The position numbers and the translations under genes were made by a program. Shown piece by piece: positions 1-12,475 of a stretch of DNA of 64,000 nucleotides. The stretch comes from Lineus longissimus (lineage: Eukaryota; Nemertea; Pilidiophora; Heteronemertea; Lineidae), in assembly GCF_910592395.1 (NCBI RefSeq), contig NC_088319.1, positions 12,772,001-12,836,000 of the forward strand. Direction: 5' to 3'. Under the pieces are notes generated by a model. It made no database searches. It was not told the origin of the DNA and saw nothing but the letters and a program-made list of their open reading frames with translations. Position 1 is the first letter of the stretch. Every line of letters starts with the position of its first letter.

Positions 1-174
1 TACCATTCAGCATGTATAAAACCAATGGTTTTTTGGCTAAAGGCATTGGTATGTAATTATGATAGTAATGGGTGGTCCCTGGGGTAGGCCAAGCACTCCT
101 TTTAGCATGTAGGTTATTTTTAACATGCCTGAAGGGAAGAAGTTGGACTAACTGACAAAATGTTTTCTTTTCAG

Positions 175-472
175 TTCCGGTTGACCTCGACGTCCGAATG
201 AAAGCTACTCTTGTTGGCCTCATGTTCATGATCGTAAGTAAACATAAAACTAGATTGGTACATCACGGCTAGTGAACACTACTCCTCATTTTACAAGATA
301 CTGCCGTGAGAACCAAAATCGCTTTCATTCCATTATTTTCAATCGAATTTCTCACAACGGTTAGTGTTGAGGTAATGAAGACTTCTTTTGCATGTCAAAT
401 ACCATGTAGTTAAACCAGTTCGTTTTTATTTTTCAGGACTTCATGTTCTTTGAGCACAAGAAGAACAATTAA
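175..472 (+). CDS. PLSCR-like: Phospholipid scramblase, last two exons of a gene that starts upstream of the window
   Basis: Two exons are visible: 175-233 and 437-472. The first follows a polypyrimidine tract plus CAG and ends at GTAAGT. It encodes PVDLDVRMKATLVGLMFMI, the end of the scramblase Ca-binding segment and the single C-terminal membrane helix. The second follows TTTTTCAG and encodes DFMFFEHKKNN then TAA. The 59-nt length and the phases (two bases in, zero out) match the equivalent exon of the other scramblase genes here (2580-2638, 12820-12878, 43023-43081). Scramblases are membrane proteins linked to Ca-dependent phospholipid movement. This gene lies tail to tail with the - strand scramblase ending at 2229. 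The upstream exons are outside the window, so intactness is unknown. Confidence 0.85.
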
Positions 473-2228
473 GGGAATCCTCCCTATAACAGTGAGATAA
501 AATGTTGTGGGTTCTATGTGTCCCGTGTTCTATACTTTAGGAGGTCCCAAAATCAAAAGGGTATGTGTCCAGTATTAGGTGTCCCAGCTACATGTAGCTA
601 AATAAATTTCGGTCTATACACGGATTCAGGTTTCACATTAACATGCATGATGCAGGTCATCCATCGGCCCCGAGGACGCTATTAAAAAAAAAACGTTGAC
701 CATGTAGCGCGGCTCGAACCATAACAAACGAACAAAAGAGACTAACGAGATATATCTGATAATTTTATTTCATTTGAACATTTTCTGCATAATACAATAT
801 TCTCTACAAATTAAAAACCTGTCCTTGCATTGAGGCCACATCAATTATCTCGTCATTGTAGAGGGCCTTGCCTTATTTTGCCATTCAGCCGAGAAATGGA
901 CGATTCTAGGGCATTCAAATCGGGCAGTGATACAGTGATACATTTTTAGAAAGAAATACTTGTCCTTTTTTAACTTCTATTCGTATCCCCCACTCCCAGA
1001 ATTCATTCTGATGCCAGCGTGCTCTTAATACTAAAGGTGACATTTGGCTAATATTCTTTAGTTGATTTTGGCAATCAGCCGATATTCAGATAATTGAGGT
1101 GGTCCAATACAGATAGATCTCATTGTCATGACACACAAAAACATTGCACTGACCAGATACGGGGACCAGATACACACAATTCCATGTTAAACAGTACTAA
1201 AAGCAATGCATCAATAGCTGTGTACATTTATTCGCAACAGCATACGAAATGTTGACTAACGATATATGAATAAAACCATTCCCTGATGAATCATTGGTAA
1301 AAAATTAAGGTGTAGTAGATCTCGAATGGTTGTTGTTGTGTTAGTGGTCGCCATATTCCGGGAATAAGGAAATCACTGAGAGATGCTACACCAGTATTGC
1401 TGTAAAACGTACATGTATAATAAAATCACTACAATGTACATGTATTGTGTGCCATGTTCAGTTTTTACGAGGCATGTACCAGACGTAACTCTGTCACCCC
1501 ATAAGGCAAGGTAAGAAATTAAAATAACACCGAGCGTTGACCGTCGGCTACGTTACATCAGTTAATAGGACCCTCCGTCACGGCGCAAAATTCCTCTGTA
1601 CATTTTTACATACAGAATTTCTTCATCGGTGCATTTAAACCCTTTTTTCTGTAGTCACAGATGAAGAAATTATAAAATGCCCTATGTCTTTGCGTACACT
1701 CGAGCATCGTGGTTCACTGGAAGAGTACCTGGGGATGGAATAACATGACGTGACGTAGCCGATAATCACCACTGAGTATACATGTAAATTGAAGTCACAT
1801 AAAATGACGACCTCATCTCTGATGTCATGCTTAATAAAGTAAAAATAAGTCGTACCGGTAGATGTCGTCGCATTTTATCAAGCTTTCTAAATTTTGAGAT
1901 CTTTTGAACATTGTCGATCGCTAAGTTCCGTTCCGCTAAAATCTCTGTTATAAAAGAAACCTGAATCTATTCATAATGTATTTCACAATACGTTCGTTCA
2001 CGTTGGCCTACCAATATGGGCGCCCCCTCAAGACTCTTCCACGAGGCGAAAAAGACCCAAATGGCAAAATACTAAGTATTCTCTCAACTCAATCGATATG
2101 AAGATTTTATATTTTGACTAATTTGGAAGTACAAAGACATCTACTTTATAACGTTTTAGTCTGAAAGATACGATATTATATACGTCATGCAAGCTTTTCT
2201 CTCACAATTTGATAATACTTCTGTCTAC
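473..2228. other. Intergenic stretch between convergent scramblase genes (unit A)
   Basis: I see no coding exon here. The stretch is closely conserved in unit B (8439-12475), where the mariner element interrupts it. It contains the mariner empty site at 527-540 (ttcTAtactt) and scattered acatgta words. It is probably 3' flanking and UTR sequence of the two convergent genes. Confidence 0.5.
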
Positions 2229-5200
2229 TTAGTAGTACTTCTGCTTCCTCGCGAAAAAGCAGAAATCCTGCAAGAAACGAAAGTCATGAATAAGTTAAAT
2301 TACAGTCAACTCAACTCTGCCCTGTAGTTCTGGGCCCGGGTGCGGTTGTTTAAAAATGTTACCCGTAAGTAACTAACAGCATAGACCTTAAACTGTCGTT
2401 ACTCCCTTCAGTAAGTCAAATGGACTTAAACAGTCTACCCATCGTCATAGTTGTTATTGAGTACCTCACACAATTGGAAGTTATGAAACACCAGTAAACT
2501 TTTAAAGTTTTTCAACGAATTAAAATTTTTCGAACGAACAGACCAGGCCTTTTCACCTCTCGACAAAAAAAATACTTACAATCATGAACATCAATCCGAT
2601 CAAAGTTGCCTTCAATTTCACATCGAGATCAACAGGGACTGGAAAGCAAGATTGAAACTTTCAAACGAAGTGATGGGAACTCCTCGCCTGACAGCAAGGA
2701 AACACATTCGAAGTATTCATTGAATGGAACACTCTTCAATTTTAATTCATCGAAATCTATATAAGAAACTAATAAGGTTTACTAGTAGTGCAGGTAAAAC
2801 ATACATATTAAAATGAGGTCAAGCTACAAGAAGAACCTATACCGATAGAGCAGATGGGAGTTAAAGGCAAAATCGGAAAGCTATCCCTTCGAATGTGTTC
2901 TCCTTGGTATTCTCGATCTGAATAGAGAATAATGTTAGGGGCTAGATTTCAGAGGCTAACAATTTTCTATAACATCATCTTGCGTTAAGGGGCGGCTGAG
3001 AAGCGTTGAAAAAAGACGAATAAGAATGAACCTTACAACTGACACCAAATTTATCCGCATCAGAAATCGTCTCGTTCACCAACCCAGCCCACTGCTTTCG
3101 GAGGACGCCGATTTCCTGGTTGCCGTCTGAGGTAGTTAGCTGGAAATTAATGCAATATATGACCATTAGTCGTTTTCTTCCCTCTCCCACGACGGCAACA
3201 AAACCCCCATCAGAGGATACTCCAACGGTCTTCGATTGCTAGACTGCACGAGATTCGTTACTTTCATGAAACCTGTTACGATGTAAGGCCAGTATAGGAA
3301 ATTCAGCGCATCTTTGGGAAATCTGTTGATGAATTCGCTGTCTCGTTGGAAGCGTTACCCTTTTGAGAAATTGTCTGGACTATAAGGTTAAGGCGGAGAA
3401 AATAGCTCTGTAACTGTTTTTTTTTATTTAACGGCAGGAGCTAGTACCTTTCCGACGAGGTTCACTGCAGCTGATGATTGACAATATTAAACCCGGAAAG
3501 TGGAACAGTAAACTGAATTTCCTTACATGAAAGTTGACGTCTTCCGTGCAGCATACGGTTTGCATTGGGCAAGTGGGGCCCTTCATCATGAATACTGGCC
3601 GCTTCTCGGCATCCATTACGGTGAATATGGGGGCAAGAAAATATTGCCTGAGAAGAAGATGGTAATTTTATCTAATTTTCTCTCTGAATGAGTTGTTGCT
3701 TGGTCAGGGTATTGCCGGGGAAGGTTTCATAACAATCTCCCATGATACATGTACTATACTACTTTACTAGCAAAGGGTCTCGGAATAATATTTAGAACGA
3801 TATCCATGATATCAGTCCCTTGTGAAGAATAGAGAAGACACCACCCTTACCACAAAGCTCTGGGGCACTGTGGTGGAACTCTCTTGGACAGCCGACTTTG
3901 TCACCGAAAACGGACCGACTGTCTAGCAAGTAGCGTGCATCCGAACGTAGAAGAAGAAAAATCCATGATATCAGAACCGCCATGGAGAGCCAGGTCATAC
4001 TACACTTTCAAAGAGGTTTGCCTTCGAAAAATTCGTCCGAATACCATTTTAATTTTCAGTGTTAAACTGGTAATGAAAACTTCTACACGGTAGATGACTA
4101 AGCATTGACTATGCAATTTCCTGCTCGATGTTACTAAATGAGTTGGATGATCCTTCGGAGCATTACAGAATCAACCATCCAATTGTACATACCCCTGTTT
4201 GACATAACCGATGACCTCACCAGGCGGCGCTTCAACCTCCATGTCAAAGAGACAGCAGTCGCAGCATTTGCAACATGAACACGAGGGCCCGGCGAAGCAT
4301 TTGAAATCGCGGCCAATTCGCATCACTTCCTGGAAAAGTGGTGAAAGTTCTGGTTACACAAATTAGGAGAATGACGGCGGATGAAAAAGTCCATATGAAT
4401 TCAAAATACAACCATGTCAATACCAGATTTTAAAATCAAAGCTACGGAATTACGATCGTAATCGACATATAGATTCGTTTTCCCGTCCAACCACAAGTTA
4501 GATCACGTATACACCGATCATTCGGAACTTACTCTGCCCATGATATCAGTCACGTTCATAGTGAAGCCTCTGTTTGGCCCGCAACATTGCCGTTCAATGC
4601 AGTCAGTATCTGGAGAAAAGACATGAATTAACATAGTTTGGAGGACTGATCCTTATTGTTCTGCCAGTGACATCGCTACGCCAATCATTAAGATTACGGT
4701 CAAGAAAAACTGTGAAATTGGTTTCGAGACCCATGTAAAGAATTCTGTTCCATGAAAAGAGTGTCCGGGAAAATCACACAGTCAGTGTCTGTCCTGCAGA
4801 AAATTACGTATTACTGATGATTGGATTAACTTACCTTCCTTGACGCAGAAAATCTGTTGCCCCATGGTATTATTAATAGCGTACTTATTGTTCATCTCAC
4901 AGCCAGTGAAAACTATATAAGAATTCGATGGAAATGATAAATACTGGACAAATGACATCAATTTAAAGAAGGGAGATGATGCAGAAGCCATTGAGTTAAA
5001 AGTTACACGAAGTCGCCGATGGGGGCCTCTCAGTCCTATCTCATACATAGTAGGCCTACACGCTTGTGAGAGGAATATAATTTTCCCTGAATCATTAACA
5101 CAATCGGCCACCCCCAGCTCATGCCTATAACCCCCTTTATATCAAAATTAACAAAGGAGCCTCGGAAATGGAGGTGTGTGGAACAAGGCTAGGGGTCAAA

Positions 5201-6875
5201 AACGAGCCAAAAGAGAAAATGCCATAACTGGTCATCAAATGGTTTTGAGAGTAATTTGTAACATTTTTTGGACAAGTTCTGTGCCTTTCACTTCGCAATT
5301 AAAGATTTCGTCACCTGGACGCTTTGATTTTGCAGATGCTAAGTTGAACTTACGCTCAACAACTTCAAGGTGCTGCCGCATGAGGACCTGGTCTAGTTGG
5401 GTGAGGTACTCCAAACCCGGCGGACACCCTGGCACTGTTTGCACTTCAACTTGCTTTTGGGGAAAAAATGAGAAAGATATTTTTGAATATAAAGCATTTT
5501 GTCTGTTGTAACACCAATGATTTGGTAGGTGCAGACACAGCACGTTGAGTGTGTCCCAGTGTATCAGTCCAAAATCGTCACCACATGACAATTGTGAAGT
5601 GGTAGATTGAATCGGCCTAAATAGTTCTCCTTGAAATAATCTTACAGTTCGATATTTGTGCAGTTTTTTCTCCATATATCGTTTTTATATACATGTACTT
5701 CAATAAGTTGATAAAGAATGTTTATAGCTGATGTTATCGGTTTGAATAGTATTTTTTGAAAAATCTTTATGAATCGAGGTCAAGAGAAATAGTTTTTGGC
5801 CCCAATGACGTCACCAATGGCGGATTTGCACTGGATTTCGAGTCGAGTCGACTCTCTTCAAGTTGCGAGTGTAAATGCGCATAATACATTTATTTGTCGC
5901 CTGAACACTCATATTTACCAAGGACTTAACCGTGACTGTTACAACGGGTAATATTAAATGACCATTCTTACCTGCGGTTGAAATCCTGGAGGCAGGGGAG
6001 GTTCTGTCTTCCCATTGGTGCCATACTGCGTCTGCTGCTGACCCTTTGTGTCCTGTTGCTGGTATCCTGGCTGCTGAGCCACGGGACCTGATGCGAATGC
6101 CACTAGAAACGAAAATAAAAGGCTATTATCGGGGGCATGGCCGGTGTAGCAATCTTAAAAGTGTCTCCCCTGTGGAAAAAGTGCCCGTCGTCTCTATTAA
6201 TTCAACTGTATCACCCTGGAGAATCAGTTCCGTAATTCATATACTGATCGAGACTTGCGTATTCAAGGCAGGTCCAATCGAGACATGGAAAAATGGGTGA
6301 AGTACGCAACAACAAAAACAGCTGTAAGTGTAAAATTGCGCTCATTTAGTAAATTTACTAAAAGTACCTTGTGTCTATCACAGTATCTGGTAACTAGGAC
6401 CAGTCTGCTCAGACAATCATACATTTAAAATTCTTTTCTTTTCCATATCCGCGGTACTGCTTTTCAAGGAACGAAATCAGCGCCACTAGTGTCAAGGCTG
6501 CTCTATGGGGTGCTTATTAGTGTTGGCTAAAAAACCCTAGTAAAAAAGGAATTGCAAAAGCTCAAAACCCCTTTATTTAAGAATGTAACCCCGGACGCCT
6601 GTACACGTGACGTAGTGAGCCTACACAATTAAAATGTACACCTACACATAGTTGTCAGACATGGACTATAGTAAGAGAGGCTGCCTTACTTCAGAGCGGC
6701 TTAAATGTTCACCAAAAGTCCAATTATCCTGGTCCAATTTATCAATCTTATGGCATAATCATTTATTCCAGGCAAGCAAGTTGTCTCTCACTTTCACATG
6801 CTTCTTTCTCTTGGCTCTGCTCTGAATCTTAGTCCTACATACACAAGACTTACCTTCTGACGCTTGCTCCGCCAT
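2229..6875 (-). CDS. PLSCR-like: Phospholipid scramblase, unit A copy (10 exons, intact)
   Basis: Coding exons in 5'-3' order: 6854-6875, 5972-6102, 5354-5453, 4835-4912, 4533-4609, 4193-4329, 3527-3647, 3037-3139, 2580-2638, 2229-2267. All introns are GT-AG and phases match, giving 867 nt or 288 aa. The start is ATG GCG GAG in exon 1. The N-terminus is Pro/Gln-rich ([18 protein letters not shown]). It is followed by CPPGLEYL, the conserved [16 protein letters not shown], and a cysteine cluster CSCCKCCDCC that is a likely palmitoylation site. Then come [11 protein letters not shown], the Ca-binding motif [12 protein letters not shown], a C-terminal helix and the tail DFCFFARKQKYY. Scramblases translocate phospholipids between membrane leaflets or act as palmitoylated membrane adaptors. 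The length is near that of vertebrate members. Relative to unit B, exon 3 lacks 18 nt. Confidence 0.92.
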
Positions 6876-7906
6876 TTACGTGTGTATAATGTTATCTAAC
6901 TCAACCTGAAGCAATACAGAAACAAAAATATATTTAATATGTGTTGGCCAAATACATGTACAAGTGTTTTGGCGGGATCTACCAATAATTCATAATGATA
7001 TACATATGTACTGTAAAGTCAATGAACAAACAGGTCGGCCACAAAATCAGGTGTCAAATACCCGAGTCAACCATGTCTTTTAGTTTTAAGTTGGTTACTC
7101 TAACATGTCTATAAGGGCAGCGCTGCCACTATCAGTGGGTTGGAATTAGTGGGAGTTATCGTTCCCCGCTTTGGAGAACGGTTCATCATAAGCGCCACGT
7201 CGAAACAAAGCTCAGAAGAGAGAGGACCCATGCAGAGGGCTGGACGTTATCGTATACACCTTTCCAGAAATGAGGCGCTGAGTGTCCGAAATAGTTATGT
7301 CATAAGGGGAAACTAGGCCTTATGGAGGGACAAAGGAGATAGTCATGGTTGATCAACACACTTGAATGCCTTTAATGACGGACAAAGGGGGAAAAAGTTA
7401 GTTCCAATGCAAGCCACCAATTTTGGGAAGCATGTATAGAGATTTCCTTCAATGCGCACTTGATTATGCATTATTTACGTCACTTGCAAAAAGGTAGACC
7501 CCCCCCCCTCCCCAAGGCCCTAACCCTGGCATTATTACGATGGAAAACGTCTCCAAAGATGCCCTCCGCCTCGGCCACACTCGAAGGTCGGCAAGCGAGT
7601 AGGCCTATAAATGCTCAATACTACAGTCCAGTGCAAAAAGGCCGGACAATAATTATACATGTATTAAGCATTTGTTATTACCCGCTGGCCGGCTTTCGAA
7701 TACGATCCACTAAGCACTAACCTGTACATTTATAGGGATATCAAATCGAACCAATCGAACGCTGAAGGAGTCCAAAATTTCGTTGAGTTACTTCCTGGTA
7801 GTAATGCCGACTCAATAGGCCCACGCCAAGAAGAATAATTCTTTTTCCACGATAGTCTGACGTCAAATCTGGCACAGAATTATCGATTAAAATACTGCTA
7901 TTTATA
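6876..7906. other. 5' flank of unit A scramblase and right end of unit A
   Basis: This stretch holds the presumed promoter and 5' UTR side of the - strand scramblase. I see no convincing core promoter. The part from 7140 to 7340 corresponds to 17740-17897 of unit B, which runs into a Harbinger transposase fragment; here that fragment is absent. The C-rich run at 7499-7508 and the segment 7680-7780 (ggccggctttcgaatacgat) recur at 19170-19260 and, diverged, at 25105-25170. Confidence 0.45.
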
Positions 7907-8064
7907 TAGGCCGGGTCTATTTGGCAAGCCGCTCGCCGAACAGACTTTATTTGTCCTGTTTGGAGAGCCGCTTGCCAAACAGCACTAAAATGCCACCCTG
8001 TTCGGCCAGCCGGGCTTGCCAAACAGAGCAAAATTTCATTCCTGTTTGGCAAGCCGATGAATAA
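7907..8064. repeat. GGCAAGCC-type interspersed repeat at the duplication junction
   Basis: The block is built from short alternating words such as gtttggcaagccg and cggcttgccaaacag, so it is rich in small palindromes. It sits exactly between the right end of unit A and the left end of unit B. A second copy in opposite orientation occurs at about 57715-57880, inside intron 1 of the alkaline phosphatase gene, and looks more than 80% identical by eye. No coding potential is evident. Family unknown. Confidence 0.7.
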
Positions 8065-8438
8065 ACCTCGACGTCCGAATGAAAGCTACTCTTGTTGGGC
8101 TCATGTTCATGATCGTAAGTAAACATAAAACTAGATTGGTACCAGGTCCTCTCAAAGGATGGCGGACGTGGAGGTTGAATGAAATGATCGGTTATGCCTG
8201 CAATTTTAGGCTCGTATATGTATACATCACGGCTAGTGAACACTACTCCTTTATATTTGACAAGATACTGCCGTGAGAACCAAAATCGCTTTCATTCTAT
8301 TATTTTCAATCGAATTTCTCACAACGGTTAGTGTTGAGGTAATGAAGACTTCTTTTGCATGTCAAATGCCATGTAGTTAAACCAGTTCGTTTTTATTTTT
8401 CAGACTTCATGTTCTTTGAGCACAAGAAGAACAATTAA
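8065..8438 (+). pseudogene. Scramblase 3' end pseudogene fragment (unit B)
   Basis: This is the unit B counterpart of the exons at 175-233 and 437-472. The first exon is cut at its 5' side: homology starts at 8065, so the acceptor and first codons are lost, though the GTAAGT donor at 8115 remains. The final exon (8404-8438) starts ttcagACTTC, where unit A has ttcagGACTTC. This one-base loss shifts the frame. There are no upstream exons. The intron keeps about 80 bases (8142-8220) that are missing in unit A. It is a dead by-product of the duplication boundary. Confidence 0.85.
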
Positions 8439-8498
8439 GGGAATCCTCCCTATAACAGTGAGATAAAATGTTGTGGGTTCTATGTGTCCCGTGTTCTA

Positions 8499-10783
8499 CA
8501 GGGTGTATCAGAAAAAATTAGACTGTCGAAAAAATCATCATAAAATTAACATAGGGAGGAGTTTTGAAAAACTGGCTACACCCCTCTGTAGAGGGTGTGA
8601 TTTTGCATCGAATAATACCAGTGTCATCGTTAACACTTTACGTTACAATGAGCATGGACAGTTTGAATTTTGAAAAATTAAAGTCCTTTGCGCACGGGAA
8701 TGTGAGGGTTAAAATTGGATGTGTCAAAGTGAATGAAAAGTTTAGATGGAGTTTTACTCGCGTGCCAAAGCGTTTTTGAAATAATTAACCCTTTCACCCT
8801 CTAATCCTGAAACAAAACTATCTCATTTCTGAGTGTAGATCTTCATCACGGAGTCAAGAAACTTAAACTGTTTTACATGTACTGACTGTTAGGTTTACAT
8901 GAATGTAAGCGTACACCGTCATTGTTCGGCTGAGGAAGATCACTTAAAAGAAAAAATAACCTAATTGTACAGTAGCCCATTGGCATTTTTAACAAAGCAT
9001 TCACAATGTACATGTACATGTAAATGTACAATGAATCAAACTGTCAAATCACACAATTCTCCTTACGAAGTTCTCGTACTTTCTGGAATTTCCTGTCATG
9101 GTGCAATGGGACAATCAAAAGTTCCTTAGTCCTCCACGTGGGCACCGTTTCTTTGAACGCAGATTTGTGCCCTTTGCAACATGTGCCCAACAGCACGCCT
9201 TATCACCGCTCCGTCTTCCCTTAAGATCTCAACTTCGGCTGTGATCCTTCTCTCAAGATCATCCAGGTTGGCAGGGGGTGTGACATAAACCTTTGATTTA
9301 AGGTGGCCCCACAGGAAGTAGTCGAGTGGTGTAAGGTCGGGAGACCGCGGAGGCCATTCCACTGGTCTGTTCAACGCAACAACTCTGTCTCCGAACAGTT
9401 CTGTCAGCCGCTCGGTAACAACCCTCCGTCTGTGGGGTGGCGCGCCATCCTGCGCCCACCAAGCGCGCCGGAATTCGATGGCATCACTTCCTTGTGGCCT
9501 AAACCTGTGCATTCTGTTGATAGCGGGAACCACACGTTCATTGATCATTTGGAGGTAGTTCTCGCCATTCAGGTTTTGGCGAAAGAAGAGAGGTCCGACG
9601 ATGGCTCTGTTGCTGACTGAGCCAATCCAGACCGTTACCTTGTGCCGGGCGTCATTGCGCTCGTATGCAAAATCAAGTGGCTGCTCTCCCCTCGGGCGAT
9701 ATTCCCTTACGTTATGGCTGTTCACAAAAGCATTCATGGCGAAGCCAGACTCATCTCCGATGATAAAGTCATCGAGGAAACGTTGCCGCTGTCCAAGCAA
9801 CCACTGGCAGAATCGTAGGCGACGTGCCAAATCGCCGGGAAGAAGTTGATGCCTCTTAATCATTTGGAACGGGTGGAATCGCAGGTCAAGGCGCGTGATA
9901 CGATTGAGTGTGGTTGACGACATGCCAAGACCGTTCCTTCTGCAGCTGATGGTCTCCTCTCTCTCTTGTCCGACATGGTGTTCGTCGAGGAGGGTCCTCA
10001 CTGCTTCAATGTTGGCTGGAGTACGTGCCGTCCTTCGTCGGCCCGACCTCCCTTTGTTGAGATTGTGGCTGGTTCCAGAAGTACGGTACTTATTGACGTT
10101 ATTGAAGACAGTGGCACGACTTGGAACTCTCACATTTGGAAATTGACGTTGGAACTGCTCAAGAACAGTAGGGACACTTTTGGTTTGGAGATATTCAGTA
10201 ACCAGAAAAGACCTCTGATAAGGGGTGTACTGTGGCCTGACCATTTTGCATCCATACCACAGGACACAAGCCAAACAGTGAGGACAAAATGCACAGATGC
10301 TCACAGATTTATGGCCAGGAATTACGTTAGGCCAATTATCTAACCAACATAAGGTAGCTATTTGAAGAAAATATGAAATTGACAAGATAGGACTTATGGT
10401 TATTATGGTCACAACCACTTCATGCCATTGTGTTAACCCCTTGATGAAGATCTACACTCAGAAATGAGATAGTTTTGTTTCAGGATTAGAGGGTTAATTA
10501 TTTCAAAAACGCTTTGGCATGCGAGTAAAACTCCATCTAAATTTTTCATTCACTTTGACACATCCAATTTTAACCCTCACATTCCCGTGCGCAAAGGACT
10601 TTAATTTTTCAAAATTCAAATTGTCCATGCTCATTGGAACGTAAAGTGTTAACGATGACACTGGTATAATACGATGCAGAATCACACCTTCTACAAAGGG
10701 GTGTAGCCAGTTTTTCAAAACTCCTCCCTATGTTCATTTTATGATGATTTTTTCGACAGTCTAATTTTTTCTGATACACCCTG
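8499..10783 (-). mobile_element. Tc1/mariner (IS630) superfamily transposon, complete, with long terminal inverted repeats
   Basis: The element begins cagggtgtatcag and ends with its reverse complement. It is flanked by TA at 8497-8498 and 10784-10785. Terminal inverted repeats are about 340-350 bp (8499-8847 and 10443-10783) with few differences. Unit A at 521-540 shows the unoccupied site gtgttcTAtactttagg. Unit B reads gtgttcTA, then the element, then TAtactttagg, which is a textbook TA target duplication. A single intact transposase ORF lies inside on the - strand. An acatgtacatg microsatellite lies at about 9003-9030. Intact ORF and near-identical ends suggest recent, possibly still competent, transposition. 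Confidence 0.93.
9126..10418 (-). CDS. Mariner/IS630-type transposase, uninterrupted ORF
   Basis: The open frame is 430 codons, but the likely start is Met59 (10244), giving about 372 aa beginning MVRPQYTPYQRSFLVTEYL. The N-terminal helix-turn-helix region resembles the DUF4817/Tc1 type: a basic linker (KGRSGRRRTART) follows PSRATVFNNVNKYRTSG. The catalytic domain shows the acidic triad in IIGDESGF, WWAQDGAPPHRRR and WPPRSPDLTPLDYFLWG. About 36 residues separate the second and third Asp. No stop or frameshift is present. The protein would cut and paste the surrounding element at TA sites. It belongs to the transposon and is not a host gene. Confidence 0.9.
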   Translation of the reverse strand: MVVTIITISPILSISYFLQIATLCWLDNWPNVIPGHKSVSICAFCPHCLACVLWYGCKMVRPQYTPYQRSFLVTEYLQTKSVPTVLEQFQRQFPNVRVPSRATVFNNVNKYRTSGTSHNLNKGRSGRRRTARTPANIEAVRTLLDEHHVGQEREETISCRRNGLGMSSTTLNRITRLDLRFHPFQMIKRHQLLPGDLARRLRFCQWLLGQRQRFLDDFIIGDESGFAMNAFVNSHNVREYRPRGEQPLDFAYERNDARHKVTVWIGSVSNRAIVGPLFFRQNLNGENYLQMINERVVPAINRMHRFRPQGSDAIEFRRAWWAQDGAPPHRRRVVTERLTELFGDRVVALNRPVEWPPRSPDLTPLDYFLWGHLKSKVYVTPPANLDDLERRITAEVEILREDGAVIRRAVGHMLQRAQICVQRNGAHVED

Positions 10784-12475
10784 TATACTTTAGGAGGTCC
10801 CAAAATCAAAAGGGTATGTGTCCAGTATTTGGTGTCCCAGCTACATGTAGCTAAATAAATTTCGGTCTATACACGGATTCAGGTTTCACATTAACATGCA
10901 TGATGCAGGTCATCCATCGGCCCCGAGGACGCTATTAAAAAAAAAACGTTGACCATGTAGCGCGGCTCGAACCATAACAAACGAACCAAAGAGACTAACG
11001 AGATATATCTGATAATTTTATTTCATTTGAACATTTTCTGCATAATACAATATTCTCTACAAATTAAATACCTGTCCTTGCATTGAGGCCACATCAATTA
11101 TCTCGTCATTGTAGAGGGCCTTGCCTTATTTTGCCATTCAGCCGAGAAATGGACGATTCTAGGGCATTCAAATCGGGCAGTGATACAGTGATACATTTTT
11201 AGAAAGAAATACTTGTCCTTTTTTAACTTCTATTCGTATCCCCCACTCCCAGAATTCATTCTGATGCCAGCGTGCTCTTAATACTAAAGGTGACATTTGG
11301 CTAATATTCATTAGATGATTTTGGCAATCAGCCGATATTCAGATAATTGAGGTGGTCCAATACAGATAGATCTCATTGTCATGACACACAAAAACATTGC
11401 ACTGACCAGATACGGGGACCAGATACACACAATTCCATGTTAAACAGTACTAAAAGCAATGCATCAATAGCTGTGTACATTTATTCGCAACAGCATACGA
11501 AATGTTGACTAACGATATATGAATAAAACCATTCCCTGATGAATCATTGGTAAAAAATTAAGGTGTAGTAGATCTCGAATGGTTGTTGTTGTGTTAGTGG
11601 TCGCCATATTCCGGGAATAAGGAAATCACTGAGAGATGCTACACCAGTATTGCTGTAAAACGTACATGTATAATAAAATCACTACAATGTACATGTATTG
11701 TGTGCCATGTTCAGTTTTTACGAGGCATGTACCAGACGTAACTCTGTCACCCCATAAGGCAAGGTAAGAAATTAAAATAACACCGAGCGTTGACCGTCGG
11801 CTACGTTACATCAGTTAATAGGACCCTCCGTCACGGCGCAAAATTCCTCTGTACATTTTTACATACAGAATTTCTTCATCGGTGCATTTAAACCCTTTTT
11901 TCTGTAGTCACAGATGAAGAAATTATAAAATGCCCTATGTCTTTGCGTACACTCGAGCATCGTGGTTCACTGGAAGAGTACCTGGGGATGGAATAACATG
12001 ACGTGACGTAGCCGATAATCACCACTGAGTATACATGTAAATTGAAGTCACATAAAATGACGACCTCATCTCTGATGTCATGCTTAATAAAGTAAAAATA
12101 AGTCGTACCGGTAGATGTCGTCGCATTTTATCAAGCTTTCTAAATTTTGAGATATTTTGAACATTGTCGATCGCTAAGTTCCGTTCCGCTAAAATCTCTG
12201 TTATAAAAGAAACCTGAATCTATTCATAATGTATTTCACAATACGTTCGTTCACGTTGGCCTACCAATATGGGCGCCCCCTCAAGACTCTTCCACGAGGC
12301 GAAAAAGACCCAAATGGCAAAATACTAAGTATTCTCTCAACTCAATCGATATGAAGATTTTATATTTTGACTAATTTGGAAATACAAAGACATCTACTTT
12401 ATAACGTTAGTCTGAAAGATACGATATTATATGCGTCATGCAAGCTTTCCTCTCACAATTTGATAATACTTCTGT

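Larger units (their letters stand above)
184..7906. repeat. Segmental duplication, unit A
   Basis: Apart from indels this block matches 8065-19400 almost base for base. Examples are 2229-2650 against 12476-12890 and 5160-5460 against 15690-16010. The left edge lies inside a scramblase exon (base 184 pairs with 8065). The right edge lies in 'gctatttata' near 7906, pairing with about 19400. The unit carries the last exons of a + strand scramblase and a whole - strand scramblase gene. It lacks the mariner element, the palindromic MITE and the Harbinger coding fragment found in unit B. Boundaries are by eye, good to about 10 bases. Confidence 0.88.

Noticed and set aside
9303-10343. Several + strand ORFs of 80-125 codons across the mariner element
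   Set aside because: They lie antisense to the intact transposase and show no domain; shadows of its codon pattern.
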